From Thermosulfurimonas marina (lineage in GTDB: Bacteria; Desulfobacterota; Thermodesulfobacteria; Thermodesulfobacteriales; Thermodesulfobacteriaceae): 64,000 nt of DNA. The notes under the pieces are model-generated. The model saw nothing but the letters and a program-made list of their open reading frames with translations. It made no database searches and was not told the origin of the DNA. Position numbers and translations under genes: made by a program. This document shows, piece by piece, positions 34,121 through 44,856 of the stretch (position 1 is the stretch's first letter; each line of letters starts with the position of its first letter). The stretch lies in NCBI RefSeq assembly GCF_012317585.1, contig NZ_CP042909.1, positions 1,699,259 through 1,763,258 on the forward strand. The letters are read 5' to 3'.

Positions 34121-34695
34121 GGATTACCGGGGGGGCGGCCACCGGAAAGAGTACCCTGCTTAAGATCCTTTCCGAGCTAGGTTATCCCGTCTTTTCTGCT
34201 GACGAGGTGGTGCGCCGGCTGCTGGCTCCCCAAGGGCGGGCCTTCTCCCAGGTGAAAACCCTTTGCCCCTGGGCCCTGAGCCCTGAAGGGACCCTCGACC
34301 GGCGAAAGATTTTAGAAAGGATGGTTCGGGACGAAAGTTTGCGTCGCAAGTTGGAGGCCTTATTGCATCCTTTGGTGCGGGAGGAACTCTTGGCCTTTTT
34401 CAAGGAAGCCGAGTCCAAGGGAGCGTCCTGGGCCTTTGCGGAGATTCCGCTCCTTTTTGAGGCCGGCTGGGAGGGGCTCTTTGACGAAATTTGGGTCGTG
34501 ACCTGCAAGGAAGACCTTCAGCGGAGCCGGCTCCGGGAGAGGGTAGGGGAGGAGCTGGCCGAGGCCCTTCTTCGGCTTCAGTGGCCCCTTTCCGAAAAGG
34601 TAGCCCGGGCCCATCGGGTATTTTCCTCGGAAGATCCCCCAGAGAGTTGGCGACGGGAACTTCAGGAACTTCTTTCTAGAAGCCGGACCCCTTGA
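34108..34695 (+). CDS. coaE: Dephospho-CoA kinase
   Basis: 195 residues from a GTG at 34108 (GAGGAA nine bases upstream, 13-base overlap with rluD). P-loop GITGGAATGKST, then the DxD-like SADEVVRRL and the ELPLLFE-type motif EIPLLFEAGWE. Final step of CoA synthesis. Its 3' end overlaps the convergent ribD by 34 bases. Confidence 0.93.
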   Translation: MRKVGITGGAATGKSTLLKILSELGYPVFSADEVVRRLLAPQGRAFSQVKTLCPWALSPEGTLDRRKILERMVRDESLRRKLEALLHPLVREELLAFFKEAESKGASWAFAEIPLLFEAGWEGLFDEIWVVTCKEDLQRSRLRERVGEELAEALLRLQWPLSEKVARAHRVFSSEDPPESWRRELQELLSRSRTP

Positions 34696-35792
34696 GGAGA
34701 AAGTCCCTGAACCAGGAGGCTTTCAGAGAGTCTTCTGACCTTTATCTCCGAGAGCCAGAGGGCCTCTTTGAGCGAGGCTGCGCCCCTTCCGGCGAAGGCC
34801 TGAGGGGCCCTGCGGCCTCCAATGATCACCGGTCCGAAAAAGAAAAAGACCTCATCCACTAACCCTTGGTCCAAGAAGGCTCCCTGGACCTCTCCTCCCC
34901 CTTCTACCAAAAGAGAAAGGATCCCCCGTTCGGCGAGCCGGAAAAGGAGATCCTCCAAATTCACCCGATCCTCCCGCTCTTTCACCCGGAGGATTTCCAC
35001 CCCTAGCTCCCGAAAAGGGATTTCTCTTTCCCGGGGGGCTTTCTCTCCACAGACCAGCCAGGTGGGGATCTTCCTGGCCGTGCGGAAGAGTCTTCGGTCC
35101 GGGGAAAGCCGCAGGCGGGTATCGAGGACAATCCTTACCGGATTTCGGCCTTTGACCAGTCGGCAGGTGAGTTGGGGATCATCCTCTTCTACCGTACGCC
35201 GGCCCACGAGGATGGCGTCGCAGAGGGCCCGGAGGCCATGGCCCAGGCGCCGGGCCCTCTCCCCGGTGATCCACCGGGAGTCCCCGGTGCGGGTGGCCAG
35301 GCGGCCGTCGAGACTTGCAGCCACCTTGAGAATCACCCAGGGCCGGCCGTCCTGGACTCGGCGCAGAAAAAAACGGGCCAGATAGCGGCATTCCTTCTCC
35401 AGAACGCCACTCCGAACTTCAAGTCCCCTTTCGGCCAAATATTCCAACCCTCCACGGGCCCGGGGGTTGGGATCCCGGGTCCCGGCCACCACCCGGCGGA
35501 TGCCCGCGGCCAGGATGGCCTCCGTACAGGGCGGGGTGCGGCCGTGGTGGTTGCAGGGCTCGAGGGTCACATAGAGGGTGGCCCCCCGGGCTCGCTCTCC
35601 CGCCCGGCGCAGGGCCTCCACCTCGGCATGAGGCCGGCCCGCGGCCCGGTGATATCCCCGACCCAGGACCTCACCACTTTGGGGATCCACCACCACCGCG
35701 CCCACCGGAGGATTGGGGCTGGTGCGCCCCAGCCCCCGGCGCCCTTCCCGCAGGGCCAGCCGCATGTAGAACTCGTCCTCTCTTCTTTGCAT
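34662..35792 (-). CDS. ribD: Bifunctional riboflavin deaminase/reductase
   Basis: 376 residues from the ATG at 35792; an ATG 39 bases earlier is possible but lacks a spaced ribosome site. The N-terminal deaminase has the zinc motif HAEVEAL and PCNHHGRTPPC; the C-terminal reductase (about 150 onward) has VILKVAASLDGRLA, DDPQLTCR and LVEGGGEVQGAFLDQGLVDE. It carries out steps two and three of riboflavin synthesis from GTP. No ribE, ribBA or ribH adjoin and no FMN riboswitch was seen. Confidence 0.95.
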   Translation of the reverse strand: MQRREDEFYMRLALREGRRGLGRTSPNPPVGAVVVDPQSGEVLGRGYHRAAGRPHAEVEALRRAGERARGATLYVTLEPCNHHGRTPPCTEAILAAGIRRVVAGTRDPNPRARGGLEYLAERGLEVRSGVLEKECRYLARFFLRRVQDGRPWVILKVAASLDGRLATRTGDSRWITGERARRLGHGLRALCDAILVGRRTVEEDDPQLTCRLVKGRNPVRIVLDTRLRLSPDRRLFRTARKIPTWLVCGEKAPREREIPFRELGVEILRVKEREDRVNLEDLLFRLAERGILSLLVEGGGEVQGAFLDQGLVDEVFFFFGPVIIGGRRAPQAFAGRGAASLKEALWLSEIKVRRLSESLLVQGLSPQGVRLLERSS

Positions 35793-35834
35793 AGATTTTG
35801 AACCCCCCACCCTTAATTTTTTGCTCGACATCCT

Positions 35835-35840
35835 TATAAT
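35835..35840 (+). promoter_or_regulatory. Perfect -10 box only 8 bases before the sigma54-activator start
   Basis: TATAAT ends 8 bases before the ATG at 35849, which would give a leaderless or nearly leaderless mRNA. No clear -35 was found. A Shine-Dalgarno-like AAGGAGG lies inside codons 2-4. Confidence 0.45.
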
Positions 35841-35848
35841 AAGATTCG

Positions 35849-37195
35849 ATGAAGGAGGAAAGCCCCACCATCCTTCTGGTGGACGATGATCGGAGTTTCC
35901 GAGAGTTTTTGACCCTTTTTTTGAAAAAGGAAGGCTATCAGGTCTTGAGTGCGGGCGACGGGCTAGAGGCCTTGAAGATCTTGGAGACGGAGGCCCCGGA
36001 TCTCATCCTCCTGGACTTACGCATGCCCCATCTGGGGGGCCTTGATTTTCTGGGGCGCATTCGAAAAAAGGGCCTGGAGATTCCGGTCATCGTGATTACC
36101 GCCTACGCCTCCCTGGATTCGGCGGTGAGGGCGAAAAAAGAAGGGGCCTTTGATTACCTTCCTAAGCCCTTCAAGCTGGAAGAGTTACGTCAGAAGTTGA
36201 AGGCCGCTCTGAAAAGACGTCCGGCCCCTGAGCCCCCTCCGGAAGAATTTATGGGGATCGTGGGGCGGAGCCCGGCCATGCGCCGGATCTTCACCTTACT
36301 TCCCAAGGTGGCCCAGGCCGAAAGCAACGTGCTCATTACCGGGGAGTCCGGAACGGGGAAGGAACTGGTGGCTCAGGCCATCCATCAGCTCTCTCCTCGC
36401 CGGGAAAAGCCCTTTGTAGTGGTTAACTGCGGAGGTATACCTTCTTCCCTCCTGGAGTCGGAACTTTTTGGATATAAGGCCGGGGCCTTTACCGGGGCCA
36501 CCCGCGACAAACCCGGACTTTTTGCCCTGGCCGACGGAGGGACCATCTTTCTCGATGAAATCGGGGATCTTCCAGCCGAGCTCCAGGTAAAGCTCCTGCG
36601 GGTGGTGGAAAATAAGAGCTTTACCCCGCTGGGAAGCACGCGGGAGATCCGGGTGGACGTGCGGATTATCTCCGCCACCAATAAGGACCTGGAAGAGGAG
36701 GTCCGGGCGGGCCGCTTTCGGGAGGATCTTTATTTCCGGCTCAATGTCCTTTCCCTGCATCTTCCTCCCCTGCGGGAGCGTCGGGAAGATATTCCCCTTT
36801 TAGTACAGCATTTCCTCCACAAATATGCCCGCAAACTGGGCCGGGAAGAGGTGGGGATTTCCCCTTATGCCCTCAAGGCCCTCATGGAATATGATTTTCC
36901 GGGAAACGTGCGGGAGCTTGAAAATATCATTGAGCGGGCGGTGGCCCTGGAGACCGGCCCCCTCATCCTTCCCGAAAGTTTGACTCTGCGCTCCGGGGGC
37001 TCGTCCAGGACGGAACTCAAGGCGGAACTTCCCCCGGGAGGTCTGGATCTCGAGGCCTATCTGGCGGAGATAGAAAAGGACCTCCTTCGGCAGGCCTTGG
37101 AGAGGACCGGAGGCCGTCGGGAGGAGGCCGCCCGGCTTCTGGGCCTTACGCCACGTTCCCTGCGTTACCGACTCCAAAAGTACGGTCTGGCATGA
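35849..37195 (+). CDS. Sigma54-dependent response regulator (NtrC/PilR type)
   Basis: 448 residues. Receiver domain 1-120 with phospho-acceptor Asp56 (LILLDLRMP), AAA+ domain about 135-370 with Walker A GESGTGKE and the sigma54-contact loop GAFTGA, and a C-terminal Fis-type helix-turn-helix (REEAARLLGLTPRSLRYRLQKYG). It activates sigma54 promoters on phosphorylation. Overlaps the sensor-kinase gene by 4 bases, so the two form a pair; rpoN is encoded at 55399-56781. Targets are not evident. Confidence 0.94.
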   Translation: MKEESPTILLVDDDRSFREFLTLFLKKEGYQVLSAGDGLEALKILETEAPDLILLDLRMPHLGGLDFLGRIRKKGLEIPVIVITAYASLDSAVRAKKEGAFDYLPKPFKLEELRQKLKAALKRRPAPEPPPEEFMGIVGRSPAMRRIFTLLPKVAQAESNVLITGESGTGKELVAQAIHQLSPRREKPFVVVNCGGIPSSLLESELFGYKAGAFTGATRDKPGLFALADGGTIFLDEIGDLPAELQVKLLRVVENKSFTPLGSTREIRVDVRIISATNKDLEEEVRAGRFREDLYFRLNVLSLHLPPLRERREDIPLLVQHFLHKYARKLGREEVGISPYALKALMEYDFPGNVRELENIIERAVALETGPLILPESLTLRSGGSSRTELKAELPPGGLDLEAYLAEIEKDLLRQALERTGGRREEAARLLGLTPRSLRYRLQKYGLA

Positions 37196-38631
37196 AGCGA
37201 TATTTTTGGGCCCGCCTGCCCTTGATCTTTCTTCTGGGCGTCTTTTTTTACCATTTGCAGCCGGAAATCGTCTGGATTCTCCTAATGTATTTCTTTGGGT
37301 CTGGATTTTTCTTCTTTTTGGTACCTCGCCTTTTTGGCGAGGAGATTTCTTTTTGGGGGCAGAAGATCCTGGACTTTTTGGCCGTTTTTCTTCTGATCCG
37401 GAGTACCGGAGGACGAGAAAGCCCTCTCTTTTTTCTTCTTTTTTTGCCTCCAGCCGAGACTGCCCTCCTCAAAGAGGCTCCAGAGGCTGATTTAACGGCC
37501 TTGGTGAGTCTTCTTCTAATGGGCTACTTCTTTTTTGCACAAGGGCCGTCCCAGCTCTCGGAGGAGTGGTTTTCCTTTTTTATGTATGTGGGGGCCCTAG
37601 GGCTTATCAGTATTCTGGCGCTTAAACTTTCCGAACTGCGGGCCGAGATCCTTCACCACGAAGATCTTCGGAGGACCCTACTCACTTCTCTGGCCGCAGG
37701 ACTGGTCTTTCTAGATCCGGATCTGCGCGTGGTTTCCTGGAACCCTCGGGCGAAAGAGATTCTACCCCGCCTAGAAAAGGGGCGTTTTTTGCCAGAAATT
37801 TTAGGGAAGACCCTCCCCTTCCGGAGTTGCCGGGGGGAGGCCCGTCTTGACAACCGCATCATTGGTTACTCTCTCTTCCCCTTACGTAGAGGGGAGCGGA
37901 CTCTGGGATGGGGCTTTCTTTTTCAGGACATCACCGAGGCCCGAGAAAAAGAAGAGGCCTTGGCCGAGGCCCGAAGGCTGGCCTCGTTGGGGACCATGGC
38001 CGCGGGGCTTATCCATGAAATTCGTAATCCGCTGGCCACTATCAGCGGAGGAGTGGAGTTCTTACGGGAACGCCTTGCCGGGGTGGAAGATCTGGCCCCG
38101 GTGCTTGAGATGATGGGGCGGGAGGCCGAGCGCCTTAACCGCCTGGTTACCCATTTTCTCTTTTTTGCGCGTCCGGAAAGAGGAGAGACCGAAGAATTTG
38201 CGGTAGAGGATCTCCTGGAGGAGACCCTTTCCTCTCTAGGGGACCTCTTTTCCGGGATCGAAGTTCGCCGAAGAGTAGAGCTGGGACGGATACAGGCCAA
38301 TCGGGATCAGTGGCGCCAGATCCTGGAGAATCTCCTTTCCAACGCCGCGGAGGCCACCCGGGAGGCCGGAGGTCGCTTAGTAGAGGTAGAAATCTTAGAA
38401 AAAAGCAGCTATTATGTTTTAAGGGTTCGAGATACCGGCCCGGGAATTCCTCCGGAGGTGCGCCCCAAGATCTTTGACCCCTTCTTTACCACCAAGGCGC
38501 AGGGGACCGGACTGGGGCTGGCGGTGGTCTATCGCATCGTGAAGAACCTGGGAGGTGAGGTCTTAGCCTTTTCGGAAAAGGGACAGGGGAGTCTCTTTGA
38601 AGTCCGAATTCCCAAAAAGGAAAGGGCATGA
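37192..38631 (+). CDS. Membrane sensor histidine kinase (NtrB/PilS type)
   Basis: 479 residues. N-terminal region with about five or six hydrophobic helices (1-155), a PAS-like segment (about 165-250, [21 protein letters not shown]), HisKA with His275 ([18 protein letters not shown]), and the ATPase domain with N box ([10 protein letters not shown]), DTGPGIP and GTGLGLAVV. The many-span sensor with little periplasmic loop resembles PilS. Cognate regulator is the upstream gene. The signal is unknown. Confidence 0.92.
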   Translation: MKRYFWARLPLIFLLGVFFYHLQPEIVWILLMYFFGSGFFFFLVPRLFGEEISFWGQKILDFLAVFLLIRSTGGRESPLFFLLFLPPAETALLKEAPEADLTALVSLLLMGYFFFAQGPSQLSEEWFSFFMYVGALGLISILALKLSELRAEILHHEDLRRTLLTSLAAGLVFLDPDLRVVSWNPRAKEILPRLEKGRFLPEILGKTLPFRSCRGEARLDNRIIGYSLFPLRRGERTLGWGFLFQDITEAREKEEALAEARRLASLGTMAAGLIHEIRNPLATISGGVEFLRERLAGVEDLAPVLEMMGREAERLNRLVTHFLFFARPERGETEEFAVEDLLEETLSSLGDLFSGIEVRRRVELGRIQANRDQWRQILENLLSNAAEATREAGGRLVEVEILEKSSYYVLRVRDTGPGIPPEVRPKIFDPFFTTKAQGTGLGLAVVYRIVKNLGGEVLAFSEKGQGSLFEVRIPKKERA

Positions 38632-39365
38632 CCAACGGATTTGAAGATTTGGCCGAAGGCCTTTCTTTAGAGGTCCGCCGGGAGATTGCGGAAAAATATT
38701 TTACGCACCGGAAGATCCTGGAAGAAGATCTAGATGAATATCAGGCCAAATTAAAAGAATTTGAGAAAGAAGAAGAAAAAGTCCTCCAAGAGCTTCTGCG
38801 CCTCCTTTTTCTTTTAAGGGAGAAAGATCTTATGGAACGTTTTGCGGAAATTACCGGGGTTTCCCTCTTTCCGTATCACGATGAATATCTCCTGAATTCC
38901 CCTACGATCAGACGACGACTCTTTCGTAAGTTGCGGGCTCGAGGGCTGACCTCCAAGGGCAAATTTCTGAGATTATTTGAAGAGACCTACAAACGTCTTT
39001 ATCAGAAATTTCAAGAGTATCAGAAAAAATTAAGACTTCTTGAGTATCTTTTTCGGCAAATTCGTGAAGAACTTCGAGAATTTCAAAAAAATTACGATTT
39101 GGGAAGTATATTGTCCTTTTTTGAATCTCTTTCCGAGAGTCGACCCTCGGAGATGGGAGTGACCGCACAAAAGGGGGAAGCGATAGAGGGTCTGGCCGAA
39201 CTTTTGCGGTTTCCGGAGGTCCCTGAACCCCGGAGGCGTTTTGTCGATCTGGGAAGTCTCCCTTCTTGGGGGGAGGTGGGCTCTGCCCTGCGCAAATTGG
39301 CCAAGGAAGCCTATCAGCGTCACCGCCAGGAGGCCCGTTCCATCCTTGAAGAGGTCTCTTCTTAG
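38628..39365 (+). CDS. Uncharacterised charged/coiled-coil protein, 245 residues
   Basis: No family recognised. It overlaps the kinase by 4 bases and tilS by 20. Highly charged and helical: coiled-coil stretches at about 25-70 and 115-155 (Glu, Lys, Leu, Phe and Arg rich), no signal peptide or membrane span. The A+T content is higher than its neighbours in the middle part (39000-39120). Translational coupling with the two-component pair suggests a related or output function, but nothing in the sequence proves it. Confidence 0.75.
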   Translation: MTNGFEDLAEGLSLEVRREIAEKYFTHRKILEEDLDEYQAKLKEFEKEEEKVLQELLRLLFLLREKDLMERFAEITGVSLFPYHDEYLLNSPTIRRRLFRKLRARGLTSKGKFLRLFEETYKRLYQKFQEYQKKLRLLEYLFRQIREELREFQKNYDLGSILSFFESLSESRPSEMGVTAQKGEAIEGLAELLRFPEVPEPRRRFVDLGSLPSWGEVGSALRKLAKEAYQRHRQEARSILEEVSS

Positions 39366-40731
39366 AACGGTAAAAAGGATCATCGAGCGCTACGGTCTTC
39401 TTCATCGAGGAGACCGGGTGCTGGTGGCGGTCTCCGGAGGAGTGGACTCCGTGGTCCTGCTGGAGGTCCTAGATCTTCTTAAAGAGGAATACGAGTTGCA
39501 GCTATTTGTGGCCCATTATGATCACCGGCTGCGGAAAGCTTCTCTCCGGGATTCCCTTTTCGTCTATCAATTGGCGAAAAAGAAGGGCCTTCCTTATCTC
39601 TACGGGGTGAGCCTGGTGAAGGAATATGCCCGCCGGGAAGGGTTGAGCCTGGAGATGGCCGGCCGAGAGTTGCGCTACCGCTTTTTTGAGAGGCTTCGGC
39701 GAGATCTGGATCTTCACCGTATCGCCCTGGCCCATCAGGCCGACGACCTGGCCGAGGAAGTCCTTCTGCGGTTTTTGCGGGGGGCTGGACGCCGGGGCCT
39801 GGCGGGTATCCCGGTAAAGAGAGAGGCCCACATCATCCGTCCTCTCCTTTTTGTGAGTCGTCAAGAAATCCTGGATTTTGCCCGAGAAAGAGGGCTCTCT
39901 TGGGTGGAGGACGAGAGCAACCGGGATCCGCGTTTTGTGCGCAACCGGGTGCGCCATCTCCTTATTCCTTTTCTGGAAGAGCACTTTCATCCCCGGGTGC
40001 GCGAAAACTTAAAACGCACAGCCCTTATCCTGGCCGAGGAGGAGGAGCTCATCGATGAGATGGCCCGCAAGGCCCTGGACCGAGCCTTGGTCAAGGAGGC
40101 AAAGGAGGTGGTCCTCCGGGTGCCTATCCTGCGAGGGTATCCCGAGGCCTTGAGACGGCGGGTCTTCTGGCTGGCCCTTTCCCGGGCCGGGGTCTCCCTT
40201 ATCCGGGTGCGTAAGGTCCATCTTGAGGCCCTAGAAAACCTCCTTTCCGGAAAGGCCCGTGGTCCGGTTCCTCTACCCGGGGATTTCAGAGCGGTACGGG
40301 GTCCGGGAATCTTACGCCTCCTTCGCTCGCCTTCTCCAGTAAGTGAGCCCTTCTTTTTGGAAATTTACGGTGAGGGGGAATACCTCCTTCCGGGAGGAAA
40401 ATTTATCCTAGAAAGGGGGGCTTCGAGGGAAGCCTCGGTTCTGGATCCGGAACGCATATCCTTTCCCCTGGTGGTCCGCTCCCGAAGGCCGGGAGATCGG
40501 ATTTTTTGGCCGAAAGTAGGGCACAAACGCCTTAAAAAGTTTTTTTGGGAGCAAGGAATTCCCCCGGAAATGAGAGATTTGTGGCCCCTGGTAGAATATC
40601 AAGGAGAGATTGTGGCTATACCCGGGTATTATGTTCATCCAGCCTATCAGGCCCGGGGGAAAGAGGGTCTCGTCCTGCGATTCGTGCCTCACCAAGGGGT
40701 TTCATTTGCTCTTCAGAAAAGGAGCGGTTAA
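39346..40731 (+). CDS. tilS: tRNA(Ile)-lysidine synthase
   Basis: 461 residues from a TTG at 39346; the longer upstream frame is a shadow of the previous gene. PP-loop AVSGGVDSVVLLEVL (about 28-42), AHQADDLAEEVLLRFLRGAG, then the C-terminal TilS domains ending in the tRNA-binding region (RPGDRIFWPKVGHKRLKKFF). Converts C34 of tRNA-Ile(CAU) to lysidine so it reads AUA; essential. Immediately upstream of ftsH, a conserved order. Confidence 0.92.
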   Translation: MKRSLLRTVKRIIERYGLLHRGDRVLVAVSGGVDSVVLLEVLDLLKEEYELQLFVAHYDHRLRKASLRDSLFVYQLAKKKGLPYLYGVSLVKEYARREGLSLEMAGRELRYRFFERLRRDLDLHRIALAHQADDLAEEVLLRFLRGAGRRGLAGIPVKREAHIIRPLLFVSRQEILDFARERGLSWVEDESNRDPRFVRNRVRHLLIPFLEEHFHPRVRENLKRTALILAEEEELIDEMARKALDRALVKEAKEVVLRVPILRGYPEALRRRVFWLALSRAGVSLIRVRKVHLEALENLLSGKARGPVPLPGDFRAVRGPGILRLLRSPSPVSEPFFLEIYGEGEYLLPGGKFILERGASREASVLDPERISFPLVVRSRRPGDRIFWPKVGHKRLKKFFWEQGIPPEMRDLWPLVEYQGEIVAIPGYYVHPAYQARGKEGLVLRFVPHQGVSFALQKRSG

Positions 40732-40768
40732 AATTTGTTTAAAATAAAAAAGCTTCGGATCGTTTCCC

Positions 40769-42578
<1,810 letters not shown>

Positions 42579-42601
<23 letters not shown>

Positions 42602-43421
42602 AGGGAAAACCTTTTATTGGGGCCGGCGCACCTATCTCATGGGAATCCTCAACGTGACCCCGGACTCCTTTTCTGACGGAGGGCTTTATTATGATCTTGA
42701 GGCGGCCTTACGACGGGCCGAAAGGCTCCTTGCAGAAGGGGCCGATATTTTGGATGTGGGAGGGGAGTCCACCCGCCCTTTTGCCGAACCGGTTCCCGAA
42801 GAGGAGGAACTCCGGCGGGTTATTCCGGTCATCGAGGAGATCCGTAGGCGGTTTCCCGAGATCCCCCTCTCCATAGACACTTATAAGGCCCGGGTAGCGG
42901 AGGAGGCCCTTTCGGCCGGGGCCGATCTCGTCAACGATGTCAGCGCCCTGCGCTTTGATCCCCGCATGTCCGAAGTAATCGCCCGCCGGCGCCCTCCGGT
43001 GATCCTTATGCACATGAAAGGCACTCCCCAAACCATGCAGCTCGATCCCACCTATGAAGACCTCCTGGGGGAGATCCGGGCTTTTCTTGAGGAACGGGCC
43101 CGGCTGGTGGAGTCCCTAGGGGTGCCCCGGGAGGGCATTATCCTGGATCCCGGGATCGGCTTTGGCAAGACCTTTGAACACAACCTGACCCTCATCCGGG
43201 CCTGCAAGCTTTTCAAAGAGATCGGTTATCCCGTGCTTTATGGGCCCTCTCGCAAGGCCTTCCTGGGAGAGATCTTAGGGAAAGAAGCCCGGGAGCGGGA
43301 CCTGGGCACGGCGGCGGTGGTGGCCTATCTGGCCCTACAAGGGGCAGACCTGGTACGGGTCCATAACGTAGGACTCTGTCGGGAAGTGCTTAAGGTCTTA
43401 GAGGCCCTGGAGGGAAGATGA
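42579..43421 (+). CDS. folP: Dihydropteroate synthase
   Basis: 280 residues, normal length. Motifs in order: [24 protein letters not shown], the DVSALRFDP region, [14 protein letters not shown] and GPSRKAFLG. Condenses p-aminobenzoate with the pterin pyrophosphate in folate synthesis. The ATG is preceded by AGGGAAGAGG within ftsH. ftsH-folP-cdaA-glmM is a widely conserved order. Confidence 0.96.
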
Positions 43422-44209
43422 GCCTCTGGCCTTTCTGGAAATTTTTGCGCTGGCAGGATCTCCTGGATGTCCTGATCGTTTCTTATCTCTTTTACCGGGT
43501 GCTCCTTCTCATCCGGGGGACCCGGGCCGTGCAGATGGTGGCCGGGCTGGCGATAATCGTGGTCATGTATTTTGTGGCCGACCATCTCCAGCTCCTGACC
43601 CTTCATTGGTTACTGGGGACCTTTATGTCCTCCATCTTCTTGGTGGTGGTCATCCTCTTTCAGGAGGACATAAGGCGGGCCCTCATGCACATGGGGCGTT
43701 CCCCCTTCGTACGGGTCCAAACCGAATACTCTCAAGTGATTGAGGAAGTGGTCAAGGCGGTCTCGGTGATGAGCGAGAAGAAGACTGGGGCTCTCATCGT
43801 CTTTGAGAGGGAATCCGGGCTCAACGAGTTTGCGGAGTCCGGGATTCCGGTAGAAGCCCGGGTCCACCGGGACCTTCTGCTGAGCATTTTCAACCCCCGT
43901 TCCCCTTTGCATGACGGGGCAGTGATCATTAGAGAGGGACGGGTGCTGGCTGCCGGGGTAATTTTACCCCTTTCCACCAATCCTATGGTAGGCCGAGGCC
44001 TGGGGACCCGCCACCGGGCGGCTATCGGTATCACCGAGGTGAGCGACGCCGTGGCCGTGGTGGTCTCGGAAGAAACCGGGGCCATTTCTCTGGCCGTAAG
44101 CGGACGCATTACCCGCGGGATTTCTCCGCCCACCCTCCGCAAGATGCTTTCCGAACTTCTGGGCTTTCAATCGGTGGAGCCCTGGTGGCGGAGGAGGCTC
44201 TTTCGATGA
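43418..44209 (+). CDS. cdaA: Diadenylate cyclase CdaA (c-di-AMP synthase)
   Basis: 263 residues. Three N-terminal membrane helices (about 14-31, 38-54, 64-82) and the DAC domain with DGA (166-168 in SPLHDGAVIIREG) and RHR (198-200 in GLGTRHRAAIG), the catalytic motifs. It makes c-di-AMP from two ATP. It lies in the cdaA-cdaR-glmM cluster in which CdaR and GlmM modulate the cyclase. Found in many Gram-positives and in Desulfobacterota-type lineages. Confidence 0.95.
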   Translation: MSLWPFWKFLRWQDLLDVLIVSYLFYRVLLLIRGTRAVQMVAGLAIIVVMYFVADHLQLLTLHWLLGTFMSSIFLVVVILFQEDIRRALMHMGRSPFVRVQTEYSQVIEEVVKAVSVMSEKKTGALIVFERESGLNEFAESGIPVEARVHRDLLLSIFNPRSPLHDGAVIIREGRVLAAGVILPLSTNPMVGRGLGTRHRAAIGITEVSDAVAVVVSEETGAISLAVSGRITRGISPPTLRKMLSELLGFQSVEPWWRRRLFR

Positions 44210-44856
44210 GGAAATTCTTTCAAAGACATGAGGACTTCTGGCTCAAGGTCCTGGCCTTTATTTTTGCGGTCTTTCTCTGGTTCTTTGTGGTCCTTCAGGA
44301 AAAGGTGGAAAGGGATCTCTTCTTACGGGTGGTCCCCAGGGGAGTCCCTTCGGACTTGATTTTACTGCGGGCGGAACCCCCGGTGGTGCGGGTCCGGGTA
44401 GTGGGGCCCCGGAGCATTTTACGGGGGCTTCCAGAGAATGCCCAACCTCTCTTTCTGGATCTTTCTCATCTGGGGCCGGGGAGGCACCAGCTTAAGATAC
44501 CCCGGGAGGCGCTTTCTCTCCCTCCGGGTCTCCAGATTCGGGATCTCTCCCCCTCTCAAATAGAGGTAGTACTGGATCAGACGGTGGAAAGGTGGATTCG
44601 GGTCAAAGCGGATCTCAAAGGGGTTCCTCCTGGCTATGTAGTGAAGCGGGTGAGGGTAATTCCTCCCAGTGTTAAGGCCCGGGGGGCTCGGCAGATCCTG
44701 CGCTCCCTGGAAAATCTTTACACCCGTCCCATAGATATTTCCGGAAAAACAAACGAGTTTCAGGTTAGGGTGTCTTTGGTTTTACCTGAAGGCGTGGTAG
44801 AGGTTAAACCTCAAGAGGTGACCGTGAAGGTGGAATTGGAGAGGAAGGAGCCATGA
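44206..44856 (+). CDS. cdaR: YbbR/CdaR-family regulator of diadenylate cyclase
   Basis: 216 residues from the ATG at 44206 (ATGA overlap with cdaA). One N-terminal anchor (about 13-33, FWLKVLAFIFAVFLWFFVVL), then two YbbR-type repeats outside the membrane (LILLRAEPPVVRVRVVGPRSIL; IRVKADLKGVPPGYVVKRVRVIPPSV). CdaR modulates CdaA in Firmicutes; the same role is inferred from gene order. Confidence 0.9.
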   Translation: MRKFFQRHEDFWLKVLAFIFAVFLWFFVVLQEKVERDLFLRVVPRGVPSDLILLRAEPPVVRVRVVGPRSILRGLPENAQPLFLDLSHLGPGRHQLKIPREALSLPPGLQIRDLSPSQIEVVLDQTVERWIRVKADLKGVPPGYVVKRVRVIPPSVKARGARQILRSLENLYTRPIDISGKTNEFQVRVSLVLPEGVVEVKPQEVTVKVELERKEP

